DNA of 64,000 nucleotides from Anaerolineae bacterium (GCA_020848035.1 JADLAX010000095.1:62001-126000); one strand, 5' to 3'; counted from the stretch's first letter, positions 45,094 to 54,248 are shown. Program-made: numbers and translations. The notes: generated from the sequence alone by a model not told the origin.

Positions 45094-45130
45094 ATTCAAA
45101 GGCTCTTTAGAAATTCAGGGGCTGACAAGC

Positions 45131-45179
45131 CGTGAAACGTGAAACGTGATGTCATTATTGTCACGTTTCACTTTTCACG
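45131..45179. repeat. CACGTTTCAC-family inverted repeat, copy 5
   Basis: CGTGAAACGTGAAACGTGAT, a loop with GTCATTATTG, then TCACGTTTCACTTTTCACG. The right flank (CCAATCCCC) resembles that of copy 4. Confidence 0.75.
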
Positions 45180-45269
45180 TCCAATCCCCAAAATCCGATT
45201 AAGACACAGTGATAGCCAACTGCTGTAAAATAACGCTCTGAAGTTGAACGGTCGGGAACGGCCGTTCAA

Positions 45270-45322
45270 GTAATTGGCAGCTTCCGCGCTGCTTTGTGGT
45301 GAAAGACTTTCTGCCAATTACA
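45270..45322. repeat. GTAATTGGCAG-family inverted repeat, copy 1
   Basis: GTAATTGGCAGCTTCCGCGC...TTTCTGCCAATTAC. Homologous copies lie at 60014-60064 (inverted) and 62040-62092. They share the inner GATTCCACGCTC-like sequence, so this is a dispersed element and not just a hairpin. Confidence 0.75.
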
Positions 45323-45360
45323 CAAAGTACCGGTAGGAAAAAGTTGTAGGAGCGTACTGT

Positions 45361-46866
45361 ATGCCCTTTGCGTGGATGCTGAATGTCGTCTGGATCGCCC
45401 TGGCCACGATTGCTGTTGTTGTTTTGCTCTCACGGCTGTTCAAAGCCAAATTCCCCTTTCACCTGATTGTCGCTGTTTTTCTTACCCTGCTGGTTAGCCA
45501 GGGGTTGATTTACTGGCTTAACAATCCAGAGCTGCCCACGCTGACCAATCTACAGCGAACCGTCTGGCTGGCGATTGCCTTTTTGCTGGGGCTGAGCACC
45601 ATTTTGCGGGCCATCAAGTGGCTGCTGCTGGAGCTGTTGGTGAACCGCCGGGCCGTCAAAATCCCCCCATTTCTGCTAGACATTACCGAATGGTTCATCA
45701 TGATCGTCGTCATTTTGGCGATGATCCGGCTGGTATTTGGCGTCGAGCTGACCACGCTGCTGGTTACCTCCACGGTAGCCTCGGCCATCATCGGTCTGGC
45801 GCTGCAAGATACCCTGGGCAACCTCATTTCCGGCATTTCGCTCCAGGTGGAAGGGCCATTTTCGGTAGACGATTGGGTGGAGATCGACGGTATCGAAGGC
45901 ATCATTGTGCGGCAAAACTGGCGTACCCTGACCTTGCTCACCCGCGAGGACCACCGGGTGATGCTCACCAACAGCACGGTGGCCAAAAGCAAAATCATCA
46001 ACTACTCACGCCCCACCAACAACCAGATTCAAACGGTCTACCTCACCCTCAGCGAAAGCTTTTCACCCAACCTGGTTAAACAAGTGCTGGTTGAGGCAGT
46101 AAACGGATTAGATGACGTGACGCTGCATCCCCGGCTGCGCTCGCACGTGGTTTCGATGCAGGATGGCTGCGTCACCTACGGCCTGAGCTACTGGCTGGAC
46201 GATTACAGCGACAAGATCATTACCCGCGACAAGGTGCTCACCCGCGCCTGGTTTACGCTGCATCGGGCCGGTATTCACATTCCCGATCCCACAGGGAACT
46301 TCAAGCTGAACATGGTCCCCGAAGACGCCCACCAGCAGGCTGCAACTGCCCGGCAGGCGCACCTGTTTGAAGTGATGCAGTCGCTGGCCTGGCTGGACGT
46401 GTTGAGCGAAGCGCAGCTCCAGCAGCTGGCCAACCGCACGGCCGTTTCCACCTACACCACCGGCGAATTTCTCGTCAAACAAGGGGAAGCGGGTGATTCC
46501 TTGTTCATCATCACCAAAGGATCAGTCTCCGTGTACGTGCGGGCGGCGGACGGCCGTTCCGTCTTCGCCAATAAACTTGCCACCGGCGACTTCTTTGGCG
46601 AGATGAGCCTGCTCACCGGCGAAGTCCGCGCCGCCTCCGTGCGCGCCGACGAAGATACCGACGTCATCACCATCGACAAGGAAGCGTTTGCCACCGTGCT
46701 CACCCAGGACCCCACCATTTTAGACCGTTTTGTCACCGCCCTGGAGCGCCGCCAGGAAGGCATCAGCCAGCGGCTGCAGGAGGATTCGGCCCTGAGGCAG
46801 CGTGAAATGGAAAACGGCCGTGACGCCTTCATCCAGCGCATCCGCCGCTACCTGCGCGTACCGTAA
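45361..46866 (+). CDS. MscS-type channel with C-terminal cyclic-nucleotide-binding domain
   Basis: The 501-residue protein has about four membrane helices. The MscS pore and beta domain (VASAIIGLALQDTLGNLISGISLQVEGPFSVDDWVEIDGIEG) is followed by a C-terminal CNB domain (~370-480) with the phosphate-cassette-like GDFFGEMSLLTGEVRAASVRA. The architecture fits cyclic-nucleotide-gated mechanosensitive-like channels (bCNG). The PBC lacks the usual Arg-Ala pair in strict form, so nucleotide binding is not assured. TAGGAGCGTACTGT precedes the ATG. Confidence 0.87.
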   Translation: MPFAWMLNVVWIALATIAVVVLLSRLFKAKFPFHLIVAVFLTLLVSQGLIYWLNNPELPTLTNLQRTVWLAIAFLLGLSTILRAIKWLLLELLVNRRAVKIPPFLLDITEWFIMIVVILAMIRLVFGVELTTLLVTSTVASAIIGLALQDTLGNLISGISLQVEGPFSVDDWVEIDGIEGIIVRQNWRTLTLLTREDHRVMLTNSTVAKSKIINYSRPTNNQIQTVYLTLSESFSPNLVKQVLVEAVNGLDDVTLHPRLRSHVVSMQDGCVTYGLSYWLDDYSDKIITRDKVLTRAWFTLHRAGIHIPDPTGNFKLNMVPEDAHQQAATARQAHLFEVMQSLAWLDVLSEAQLQQLANRTAVSTYTTGEFLVKQGEAGDSLFIITKGSVSVYVRAADGRSVFANKLATGDFFGEMSLLTGEVRAASVRADEDTDVITIDKEAFATVLTQDPTILDRFVTALERRQEGISQRLQEDSALRQREMENGRDAFIQRIRRYLRVP

Positions 46867-46936
46867 ACCAATCGGCTCTTGTATCTGGCATGACCAGCCA
46901 GTATACTGAGACAAATCGTTCGACGAGGAGAAAGTG

Positions 46937-47179
46937 ATGGTATCAGGAAAAATTTTAAGCTACCGCGTCCTATTGCGCAGAGAACCGGAAGGAGGCTACA
47001 CAGTCACTGTTCCCAGTCTGCCTGGATGCATTACTTTCGGTGCAGATATCCCAGAAGCGATTGAAATGGCTCGTGAAGCAATTGACCTTTATTTGGAAAG
47101 CCTGATTGCTCACGGCGAACCTATTCCTTCGGAAGAAGAGACCCTCGAATACACAGTCACTATTCCTACCAATGCCTAA
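46937..47179 (+). CDS. hicB: HicB-family antitoxin
   Basis: The 80-residue protein YRVLLRREPEGGYTVTVPSLPGCITFGADIPEAIEMAREAI... shows the HicB partial RNase-H-like fold with the conserved PGC..G.....A...A.EAI pattern. No C-terminal DNA-binding domain is present. AGGAGAAAGTG supports ATG 46937. The gene precedes the toxin, the reverse of the canonical hicA-hicB order, and the two overlap by 8 bp. Locally A+T-richer than the surroundings, and lacking the ACGGCCGT octamer. Confidence 0.85.
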   Translation: MVSGKILSYRVLLRREPEGGYTVTVPSLPGCITFGADIPEAIEMAREAIDLYLESLIAHGEPIPSEEETLEYTVTIPTNA

Positions 47180-47396
47180 ACTGCCTCGCCTAACACCTCG
47201 TGAAATAATCAAAATTCTTGAGAAAAAAGGTTTCATTCTTGACCGGGTGAAGGGAAGTCATCACATTTACATTCACCCAGGCACACGACAACGTGCTGTG
47301 GTGCCTTTGCACAGTAAAGAGTTACCCGTCGGAACACAGCTATCAATTCTCAAGCAAGCTGGTATTGACCGTGATGAGCTGGACAGTTTGCTCTAA
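47172..47396 (+). CDS. hicA: HicA-family mRNA interferase toxin
   Basis: The 74-residue protein MPKLPRLTPREIIKILEKKG... has the dsRBD-like HicA fold with the catalytic His in VKGSHHIYIHPG and VVPLHSKELPVGTQLSILKQAG. It is thought to cleave mRNA when free of HicB. ATG 47172 lies within the hicB 3' end. Together with hicB this is a complete type II toxin-antitoxin module. Confidence 0.88.
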   Translation: MPKLPRLTPREIIKILEKKGFILDRVKGSHHIYIHPGTRQRAVVPLHSKELPVGTQLSILKQAGIDRDELDSLL

Positions 47397-47552
47397 TCAA
47401 ATCGGTAGCAGACACCGTAAATCCTGCTAAAATCAGGGGGCAGAAAGTAGAACGGCCGTGTCTCACCCTTCCCATCCCGGCACGCGCCACCGACCCTTCA
47501 CAATTTCCCATTCCCAAACCGTCCCATTTCAGACCCTTTACAGGAGTATTTC

Positions 47553-50500
47553 ATGTCAGACGACTTCATTTTTCATGGTTCGCTCAGCGAACTAGACCCC
47601 GACCTTTCCCAACTGCTACAGCGCGAAGACGAGCGCCAGGACAGCACCATCATCCTCATCGCCTCCGAAAGCGCCTCGCCCGAAGCCGTACGCGAAGCGA
47701 TGAGCAGCAACTTCGCCAACATTTACGCCGAAGGCTACCCCCGCGAAGAAAGCCGCCTGCAAAGCGAAGCCGAAATCTTCGATATGGACCTGGAGCTGGC
47801 CCACTACCGACGCTACTCCGACCCCCGCTACTACAAAGGGGTCGAGTACGCCGACATGCTGGAGGCGCTCACCCGCCGCCGCGCCGCCGAATTGTTTGCC
47901 GCCAACGGCATCACTGCCAATCAACTTTATGTCAATGTCCAGCCGCTTAGCGGCGCACCGGCCAACAGCGCCGTCTACACCGCCCTGCTCCAGCCCGGCG
48001 ACACCATTTTGGGCCTCAACCTCAACGACGGCGGCCACCTGTCGCACGGCACCAAGATCAACCGCTCCGGCAAGCATTACAACGGCGTCACCTATTTTGT
48101 AGACGAAACAACCGAACTGCTCGACTATGACGACATCGAGCGACGCGCCCTGGACTCCCGGCCACAAATCATCGTGGCGGGTTTCTCCGCCTACCCACGC
48201 ATCATCGACTGGCAGCGCTTCCGCGCCATTGCCGACAAAGTGGGCGCTTTCCTGCTGGCCGACATCTCGCACATTTCCGGGCTGGTGGCCGCGGGCGTGC
48301 ACCCCAGCCCCATCGGCATTGCCGATGTGGTGATGACCACCACCCACAAAAGCCTGTGCGGCCCGCGCGGCGCGATGATTCTCACCCACCGGCGCGACCT
48401 TTTCCGCAAGATTGACCGGGCCGTTTTCCCCGGCGAGCAGGGTGGCCCGCACCTCAACACGATGGCCGCCCTGGCCATTGCCCTGAAGCTGGCCAACACC
48501 GACCAATTCCGCGCCTTGCAGCAGCGCATTGTGGACAATGCCCGCCGCCTGGCCGCCAAATTGGCCGAACACGGCCTGCGCACCATCAGCGGCGGCTCGG
48601 ACAACCATTTGCTGCTGGTAGACACCAAAAGCGTGTCGCACAACGGCGTGCACCTCTCCGGTGACCTGGCGGCGCGGATTCTGGATGTGGTGGGCATTGT
48701 GCTCAACCGCAACACCATTCCCGGCGACGTGGGCGCCCTCAACCCCACCGGCCTGCGCCTCGGCACGGTGTGGATCAGCCAGCTGGGCTTTGGCGATGCC
48801 GAAGTCGATTTGCTAGCCGAAGCAATCGCCACAACGCTGAACGGCTGCCAGCCGTTTGCCTACACCGCCCTGGGCGGCAAGGAACAGCCACGGGCCAAGG
48901 TCGATTTTGCCGCCTTGCAGCGGGCCCGCGAGATTGTGCGTTTGCTGCGAAAGGTGGCTGCGCCAACGGCCGTTTCCCACACCCTCCAAATTCGCGGCGA
49001 CGAAGCCACCAACTTCCTCAACTACGCCCTGTCCAGCGACGTGCTGGCGCTAACCGACGGCGACACGCAGCCGACCAGCCTGGCCATCAACAGCCAGTCA
49101 CTCACTCCCGCCACGCTCAAACGGTTGACCGCCAACCGCTACCACCTGCGCTTTGCCGATGCCGCCACAGCGCAAACGGCCGTTACCTGGCTGTCTGATT
49201 TGTCCGATGGCTACGTGAACTTTGGCGATTTGTACGCCAAACTGCCCGGTGCGGTAGTTGTAAAAGCGATCCAACCAGAGGTAGAACTGCCCGAACCGAC
49301 GGGAAATGGCGTCGTTGCCAGCAAACCGTTTTTCATTGGCCACGAGCAGGTAAGCGGAGGCGAACCGCTGCCCGCTTTTAGCTGGAGTGAACCAGCCGAC
49401 GCGCCGTTAAAGCGCACCTCGCTCTACGACGCCCACGTCGCCCTCGGCGGGCGCATCGTGCCCTTTGGCGGCTACGAGATGCCCGTGCGCTACGAAACGT
49501 CGGTGGTAGAAGAGCACATGGCCGTGCGCGAAGCCGCTGGCCTGTTCGATGCCACCCACATGGGCGTGTTCGACGCCCAGGGTGAGCACGTGGTCGAATT
49601 CCTCAACACCGTGCTAATGAACGACGTCTCGGCGCTGACCGTGGGCCAATCGCACTACACCTACCTGCTGCTGCCCGATGGCGCGGTGATTGACGATCTG
49701 CTGGTTTACCGGCTAGGCACCCACCACTTCATGCTGGTGGTCAACGCCTCCAACAACGACAAAGATTGGGCCTGGCTCAATGCCGTGAACCGGGGCGAGG
49801 TAATGATTGATCTGGAACGGCCGTATGCCAAAATCCAGCACCCGGTCCAGCTGCGCGACCTGCGCGATCCGCAGTACGGGGCCGAATGCCGCGTCGACAT
49901 GCCGCTGCAAGGCCCCAAAGCCACCGACATCCTGCTCTCGCTGTGCGAAGACCCGGCGCTGGCCCGTAAGATCAAAGGTCTGCCCTGGGCTGGCCTCACG
50001 CAGGGCAACGTGGGCGGCTTCGATTTGATCATCTCGCGCACCGGCTACACCGGCGAGCGGGTGGCCTACGAACTGTTTGTCCACCCGGACAAAGCCCCGG
50101 ATTTGTGGGCGGCACTGCTGGAAGTGGGCGAGTCGCTGGGCCTCAAGCCGTGTGGTCTGGCCGCCCGCGACAGCACCCGCACCGAGGCGGGCCTGCCGCT
50201 CTACGGCCACGAACTGGCCGGATCGATGAATCTGAATCCGGGCGACGCCGGTTTTGGCAGCTATGCCAAGCTGTGGAAACCGTTTTTTGTGGGCCGGGCG
50301 GCCTTCATCACCCGCGAGGAGAAGCGCGACCGGGTGGTGGTGCGCTTCCGCATGAACGAAAAAGGCGTGCGCCGTCCCGACGGCGGCGACCCGGTGCTGG
50401 ACAAGCGCGGCAAGGTGGTCGGCACGGTCACCAGCTGCGCCATCGACAGCGAGGGCTATTTGCTGGGCCAGGCGGTGGTGCCGGTGAGCATGAGTGAGGC

Positions 50501-50639
50501 AGGAACGGCCGTTGCCATCTACCAGCTCGGCGGCGGGCAGCGCCCCATCCGCGTGCCAGACAGCGTGGCCGTCGGTGCCAAGCTGCCCGTGCCCGATGCA
50601 GCCACGGTGCTCAGCCGCTTCCCGGTGCGGAAGAAGTAA
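47553..50639 (+). CDS. Fused serine hydroxymethyltransferase and aminomethyltransferase (GlyA-GcvT)
   Basis: This 1028-residue fusion carries residues ~1-455 as a PLP-dependent SHMT (IASESASPEAVREAM, LADISHISGLVAAG, PLP Lys266 in TTTHKSLCGPRG). Residues ~640-1020 are GcvT, the T-protein of glycine cleavage (LYDAHVALGGRIVPFGGYEMPVRY, GLFDATHMGVF, YTGERVAYELFV, LAARDSTRTEAGLPLYGHEL). A ~160-residue middle part contains IRGDEATNFLNYALSSDVLAL, which resembles the GcvT strand EHVVEFLNTVLMNDVSAL, perhaps a decayed duplicate. Both activities handle folate one-carbon units and glycine. ACAGGAGTATTTC precedes the ATG. Confidence 0.88.
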   Translation: MSDDFIFHGSLSELDPDLSQLLQREDERQDSTIILIASESASPEAVREAMSSNFANIYAEGYPREESRLQSEAEIFDMDLELAHYRRYSDPRYYKGVEYADMLEALTRRRAAELFAANGITANQLYVNVQPLSGAPANSAVYTALLQPGDTILGLNLNDGGHLSHGTKINRSGKHYNGVTYFVDETTELLDYDDIERRALDSRPQIIVAGFSAYPRIIDWQRFRAIADKVGAFLLADISHISGLVAAGVHPSPIGIADVVMTTTHKSLCGPRGAMILTHRRDLFRKIDRAVFPGEQGGPHLNTMAALAIALKLANTDQFRALQQRIVDNARRLAAKLAEHGLRTISGGSDNHLLLVDTKSVSHNGVHLSGDLAARILDVVGIVLNRNTIPGDVGALNPTGLRLGTVWISQLGFGDAEVDLLAEAIATTLNGCQPFAYTALGGKEQPRAKVDFAALQRAREIVRLLRKVAAPTAVSHTLQIRGDEATNFLNYALSSDVLALTDGDTQPTSLAINSQSLTPATLKRLTANRYHLRFADAATAQTAVTWLSDLSDGYVNFGDLYAKLPGAVVVKAIQPEVELPEPTGNGVVASKPFFIGHEQVSGGEPLPAFSWSEPADAPLKRTSLYDAHVALGGRIVPFGGYEMPVRYETSVVEEHMAVREAAGLFDATHMGVFDAQGEHVVEFLNTVLMNDVSALTVGQSHYTYLLLPDGAVIDDLLVYRLGTHHFMLVVNASNNDKDWAWLNAVNRGEVMIDLERPYAKIQHPVQLRDLRDPQYGAECRVDMPLQGPKATDILLSLCEDPALARKIKGLPWAGLTQGNVGGFDLIISRTGYTGERVAYELFVHPDKAPDLWAALLEVGESLGLKPCGLAARDSTRTEAGLPLYGHELAGSMNLNPGDAGFGSYAKLWKPFFVGRAAFITREEKRDRVVVRFRMNEKGVRRPDGGDPVLDKRGKVVGTVTSCAIDSEGYLLGQAVVPVSMSEAGTAVAIYQLGGGQRPIRVPDSVAVGAKLPVPDAATVLSRFPVRKK

Positions 50640-50648
50640 ATCATGAGC

Positions 50649-50705
50649 AATTCCCCGGAAAGTCGCTAAACGGCAGGTGTTGCGTCATGCACTTTCCGGG
50701 GAATT
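50649..50705. repeat. TTCCCCGGAAAGT-family inverted repeat
   Basis: AATTCCCCGGAAAGT (50649-50663) is perfectly inverted at 50691-50705. It is of the same family as 10296-10349 and lies just after the GlyA-GcvT gene. Confidence 0.7.
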
Positions 50706-50713
50706 CACAAACC

Positions 50714-50744
50714 GAAAACGACCCGGGATGTCCGGGTCGTTTTC
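50714..50744 (+). terminator. Terminator-like hairpin
   Basis: GAAAACGACCCGG and CCGGGTCGTTTTC form a 13-bp perfect stem with a 5-nt loop ending in TTTTC. The rest of the 445-bp gap up to 51084 shows no gene, only one ACGGCCGT octamer and the promoter at 50988. Confidence 0.65.
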
Positions 50745-50987
50745 AGGCAAAATTGCTAAGTTGTGGTCGAGACGAGTTGAGAAGATTAAACTTTAGTCGG
50801 GTGTGTCGGGTTCGCCCTTTGACCGCTTTCCGTCCAGGCGATGGCACAACCACGAGCTATTTTTTGAAGGTGTTCAACCAATCTCTAAGATAGGGTTATT
50901 GTAGGGCAACGGCCGTTGCCTTACCGCCCAACAAACCACACCGGTTCTGTAAAATTTGTCACCTTACGGACGAAAACAGTCTTTCAG

Positions 50988-51016
50988 TTGACATGCCGCT
51001 GGCTAACGTGTAGGAT
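50988..51016 (+). promoter_or_regulatory. Sigma70-type promoter
   Basis: TTGACA (50988-50993), a 17-bp spacer and TAGGAT (51011-51016) lie 69 bp upstream of the phosphoribosyltransferase ATG. Confidence 0.55.
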
Positions 51017-51084
51017 TGCGGGTCACGGGCAGCCGGACGGGAAGGCCGTTCTGCCTGATCCCATTCTTTTTTAAGGAGTCGCCA

Positions 51085-51588
51085 ATGCGTCGCGAGGTTC
51101 TTACGTGGTCCGACGTAGACAAACTAATTGATTATCTGGTGCCCCAAATCCAGGGTCGCTACGATTCAATGCTTATCATCACACGCGGGGGTATTGTGCC
51201 CGGCGGCCTGCTGGCCGAAGCGCTTAATATCACCTACATCTTGACCGCTTCTGTCCGGTTCCCGGCCGATTTTCCTGGCCTGCAAACGCCCGGGCAGGAA
51301 AAGTTTGCCATTCCGGAATTTATCCAGTTTCCCGCCGACAGCTTGCTGGCCGGGCGGCGTATTCTGGTGGTAGACGACGTTTGGACCAAAGGGCGCAACT
51401 CCGTGACGGTAGCCAACCGCATCGATGCGGCGGGCGGTATCCCGGATACCTGCGTGCTGCACTACAAGCCCGCGTCGTCGCTGTACCCCGGCTACACGCC
51501 TACGTATTATGCGGCCGTTACCGACGCCTACGTCATTTACCCCTGGGAACTGGATCGTGGCCCTGAGGTCTTGGGCATCTGGAATTAG
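51085..51588 (+). CDS. Purine-type phosphoribosyltransferase
   Basis: The 167-residue PRTase has LIITRGGIVPGGLLAEAL and the PRPP-binding motif ILVVDDVWTKGRNSVTVANRI. The short hood region and YYAAVTDAYVIYPWELDRG fit xanthine-guanine or hypoxanthine-type enzymes that salvage bases onto PRPP. The base specificity cannot be fixed. AAGGAGTCGCCA supports ATG 51085. Confidence 0.82.
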   Translation: MRREVLTWSDVDKLIDYLVPQIQGRYDSMLIITRGGIVPGGLLAEALNITYILTASVRFPADFPGLQTPGQEKFAIPEFIQFPADSLLAGRRILVVDDVWTKGRNSVTVANRIDAAGGIPDTCVLHYKPASSLYPGYTPTYYAAVTDAYVIYPWELDRGPEVLGIWN

Positions 51589-51598
51589 ATCGCTAGTT

Positions 51599-51656
51599 GG
51601 TAAACGGTGATCGGTAATCAGTAACACCGATTCCTGTTCACGGCTTACCGATTACC
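51599..51656. repeat. GGTAAACGGTGATCGGTAAT inverted repeat
   Basis: GGTAAACGGTGATCGGTAAT is followed by a loop and then TTCACGGCTTACCGATTACC. A similar AGTAAACGGTCATCGGTAAG occurs inside mutA at 24240, and ATCGGTAATCGGTAAAACG lies at 55312. Confidence 0.65.
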
Positions 51657-51716
51657 CTCAATTTGCCCTTCCTGGACAGTTTTGTTACGATCCTGCGGGT
51701 GCAGTTAAAAAGTTAT

Positions 51717-51848
51717 GTGCATGAGACCGGTGGTGACTGGGTCCCTGGCGGCGAAAGCTGTCGAACCGCGTCAGGTCCGGAAGGAAGCAGCGCTAAGGCA
51801 AACCTTTCGGGTGCCCAGGATTACCTGGTTGCCATCGGTTCCATGCAC
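51717..51848 (+). ncRNA. ffs: Signal recognition particle RNA, small bacterial type
   Basis: The universally conserved SRP domain IV is present: GTCAGGTCCGGAAGGAAGC, then AGCGCTAAG, with the GGAA tetraloop and the symmetric/asymmetric internal loops that bind Ffh. The ends pair as GTGCATG with CATGCAC and ACCGGTGG with CCATCGGT, giving a ~132-nt rod. No Alu domain is present, so it is the 4.5S-like class. A terminator follows at 51901-51943. Confidence 0.92.
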
Positions 51849-51900
51849 ATAAACGTGACCAGGTTTTCACGGTCCACAAAAACGACGATCCGAATTGGGA

Positions 51901-51943
51901 GATTGGAGATTCACCGTAAAGATAATCTCCAATCTCTTTTTTT
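51901..51943 (+). terminator. Terminator of the SRP RNA gene
   Basis: GATTGGAGATT and AATCTCCAATC pair around a 12-nt loop, followed by TCTTTTTTT. The next gene's ATG is the base immediately after the T-run. Confidence 0.85.
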
Positions 51944-53368
51944 ATGATGGGAAAGTTTCTAAACAGCGGTAAACGAGTTGTGGCGGTCGTGGTTTTTCTG
52001 CTGGCGCTGGGCGGTGTAATTGCCGCCGGGTATGCCGCCACCCAGGAAAGCTACACCATTTACATGGATGACCAACCGGCGCAGCGCATTACGGGCGATT
52101 TTGGCACGGTGGCCGAGGTGCTGGCGGCGGCGGGCATCGAAACGCGGGCGGAAGATTTGGTGGTGCCGGGATTGGCGGAAACGGCCGTTTCCCACAGCGG
52201 CATCCAGATTATCCGGGCCAAAAGCGTGACCGTGCGCTCCGAAGCAGGCACCCAAACCTACTGGACGCGCCAGCCCACCCTGGGCGCTTTCCTGGCCGAG
52301 CACAACCTGCTGCCCGAGCGCACCGACCAGCTCGCCGCCGATGGTCTGCCCGTCTCCTTTGCCATGCTGGACCAGACTTCCTTGCCCACCACGCTGGAAA
52401 TCGGCCGTTTTGTCACTATCACCATTGTGGAGGGCGGCGAACAGCAAACGATGCGCACCGCCACGCAAACGGTGGGCGCAGCGCTGGCCGAAGCGGGCAT
52501 TGAGATGTACGGCACCGACGGCGTGGAACCTGCCCTGGGAGCGTGGCTCCAGCCCAACATGACCATCCGGGTGCAGCGCTCTTTTCCCCTGACGATTACG
52601 GCAGACGGCCGTATCATCCAAATTCGCAGCCACCACAGCAATGTGCTGGACGTGCTGGCCGAAGCGGGCATTGGCCTGGTGGGCTACGACTACACCAATC
52701 CTGGTCCCGAAGCCACGCTGAAAGCCAACGACACCATCCAGGTCATCCGCGTCACCGAAGATTTTCGCCTGGTGGATGAGGCAATCCCGTACCAGACTTT
52801 GTGGCAGGCATCCGACCAGCTCGATTTAGACAGCACCGCGCTCATCAGCGCCGGGATGCCGGGCATCAAGCGGCAGCGGCTGCGGGTGCGCTATGAAAAC
52901 GGCGTCGAGGTAAGCCAGACGGTAGACGGCGAATGGGTGGCGCAGCAGCCCGTGAACCAGGTGATTGGCTATGGCACGCGCATCACTGTGCAAACCATCG
53001 ACACGCCGGAAGGGCCGCTGGAATATTGGCGGGTCGTGCGGATGCGCGTGACGGCCTACACCGCCGCCAGCTCCGGCAAAGCACCCGGCCAGCCCGGCTA
53101 TGGCATCACCGCCAGCGGCGCCCCGGCCGGTACCGGCGTCGTGGCAATTGATCGCAGCGTGGTGCCCTTCCGCAGCTACGTGTACGTGCCGGGTTACGGC
53201 AAGGCGTTGGCCGGGGATACCGGCGGCGGCGTGCGCGGCCGTTGGATTGACCTGGGCTACGACGAAGATGAATACGTCAGCTGGTCTGGCTACGTGGACG
53301 TGTATTACCTCACGCCCGTGCCTGCGCCGGAAGATATTAACTATTTACTGCCATCTGGTTTGCCATAA
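51944..53368 (+). CDS. YabE/Rpf-like cell-wall protein: DUF348 repeats, G5 and 3D domain
   Basis: The 474-residue exported protein has an N-terminal hydrophobic anchor (VVAVVVFLLALGGVIAAG). Three DUF348 repeats follow (YTIYMDDQPAQRITGDFGTV..., VTVRSEAGTQ..., LTITADGRIIQIRSHHSNV...), then a G5-like segment and a C-terminal 3D domain (RVTAYTA, YGITASG, VAIDRSVVPF, DTGGGVRG, IDLGYD). 3D domains act as lytic transglycosylases in peptidoglycan turnover. It precedes rsmA, as yabE and rpfB do in Bacillus and Mycobacterium. The start is uncertain: ATG 51944/51947 abuts the ffs terminator and lacks a ribosome site. Confidence 0.85.
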   Translation: MMGKFLNSGKRVVAVVVFLLALGGVIAAGYAATQESYTIYMDDQPAQRITGDFGTVAEVLAAAGIETRAEDLVVPGLAETAVSHSGIQIIRAKSVTVRSEAGTQTYWTRQPTLGAFLAEHNLLPERTDQLAADGLPVSFAMLDQTSLPTTLEIGRFVTITIVEGGEQQTMRTATQTVGAALAEAGIEMYGTDGVEPALGAWLQPNMTIRVQRSFPLTITADGRIIQIRSHHSNVLDVLAEAGIGLVGYDYTNPGPEATLKANDTIQVIRVTEDFRLVDEAIPYQTLWQASDQLDLDSTALISAGMPGIKRQRLRVRYENGVEVSQTVDGEWVAQQPVNQVIGYGTRITVQTIDTPEGPLEYWRVVRMRVTAYTAASSGKAPGQPGYGITASGAPAGTGVVAIDRSVVPFRSYVYVPGYGKALAGDTGGGVRGRWIDLGYDEDEYVSWSGYVDVYYLTPVPAPEDINYLLPSGLP

Positions 53369-53377
53369 GAAATGGAA

Positions 53378-53434
53378 TTGGGTAATTGAGTAATTTTTCC
53401 ATCAATTACCCAATTACTCAATTACCCAATTACC
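53378..53434. repeat. ATTGGGTAATTGAGTAATT inverted repeat, copy 1
   Basis: ATTGGGTAATTGAGTAATTT is followed by AATTACCCAATTACTCAATT and one more ACCCAATTACCC unit, immediately before the rsmA start. A second copy is at 58512-58565. Confidence 0.75.
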
Positions 53435-53438
53435 CATC

Positions 53439-54248
53439 ATGCATCCCAAACAACTCCTCACCCACTACCAAATTGAGCCAAAGAAAAGTTTGGGGCAGAA
53501 TTTTTTGTTTGATGAAAATGTGCTGGCGCGCATTGTCGAGGCAGCAGAGGTTCAGCCGTTTGAGCCCGTGCTGGAAATTGGCCCGGGGCTGGGCAGCCTG
53601 ACGCGGGTTTTGGCGCAAACGGCCGCTTCCGTCACCGCCGTTGAGCTAGACAATCGCTTCATTCCCATCCTGCAAACCGAGCTGGCCACCTTTGCCAACG
53701 TGCGGCTGGTTCACGGCGACATTTTGGCGCAGAACCTGGACGCGCTGTTTGAACGGCCGTACAAAGTGGTGGCCAACGTGCCCTACTACATCACCGGGGC
53801 GATTTTGCGCCATTTGCTTTCCGCCCAAAACAAACCGTCCACGGTGGTGCTGACCGTGCAAAAAGAGGTGGCCGAGCGAGTTACGGCCGTCCCGCCCCAA
53901 ATGAGCCTGCTGGCCGTCAGCACCCAGCTGTACGGTACGGCCGAACTCATCACCACCATCAAGGCAGGTGCTTTTTGGCCCCGACCCGATGTGGATTCGG
54001 CCGTGCTGCGCCTGACGCTTTACCCGCAGCCGCGGCTGCCGTTTGCCGAGGAAGAGCCATTTTTTGCCCTGGTCAAAGCCGGATTTAGCCAAAAGCGCAA
54101 GCAATTAAAAAACAATCTGCAGCAGTTGGGGTATAATCAGGCCGAAGTTACGGCCGTCTTGCAGGCCGCAGGTGTAGACGGCCGTCGTCGGGCCGAAACG
54201 TTGTCAATTGACGAATGGCTCACCATTCACCAACAAAGACCGTTATGA
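53439..54248 (+). CDS. rsmA: 16S rRNA dimethyladenosine transferase
   Basis: The 269-residue KsgA/RsmA dimethylates the two adenosines of helix 45 in 16S rRNA. It has SLGQNFLFDENVL, SAM motif I LEIGPGLGSLT, the acidic motif AVELDNRF, VHGDIL and catalytic NVPYYIT (113-119). The C-terminal FSQKRKQLKNNL helix is normal. No ribosome site of strength precedes ATG 53439 because the repeat occupies that space. It overlaps the deaminase gene by ATGA. Confidence 0.95.
   Translation: MHPKQLLTHYQIEPKKSLGQNFLFDENVLARIVEAAEVQPFEPVLEIGPGLGSLTRVLAQTAASVTAVELDNRFIPILQTELATFANVRLVHGDILAQNLDALFERPYKVVANVPYYITGAILRHLLSAQNKPSTVVLTVQKEVAERVTAVPPQMSLLAVSTQLYGTAELITTIKAGAFWPRPDVDSAVLRLTLYPQPRLPFAEEEPFFALVKAGFSQKRKQLKNNLQQLGYNQAEVTAVLQAAGVDGRRRAETLSIDEWLTIHQQRPL

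Noticed and set aside
43960-45099. Long minus-strand frame (379 codons) opposite the MFS gene
   Set aside because: Same shadow pattern (Gln/His-rich translation). The plus-strand frame has clear transporter helices.
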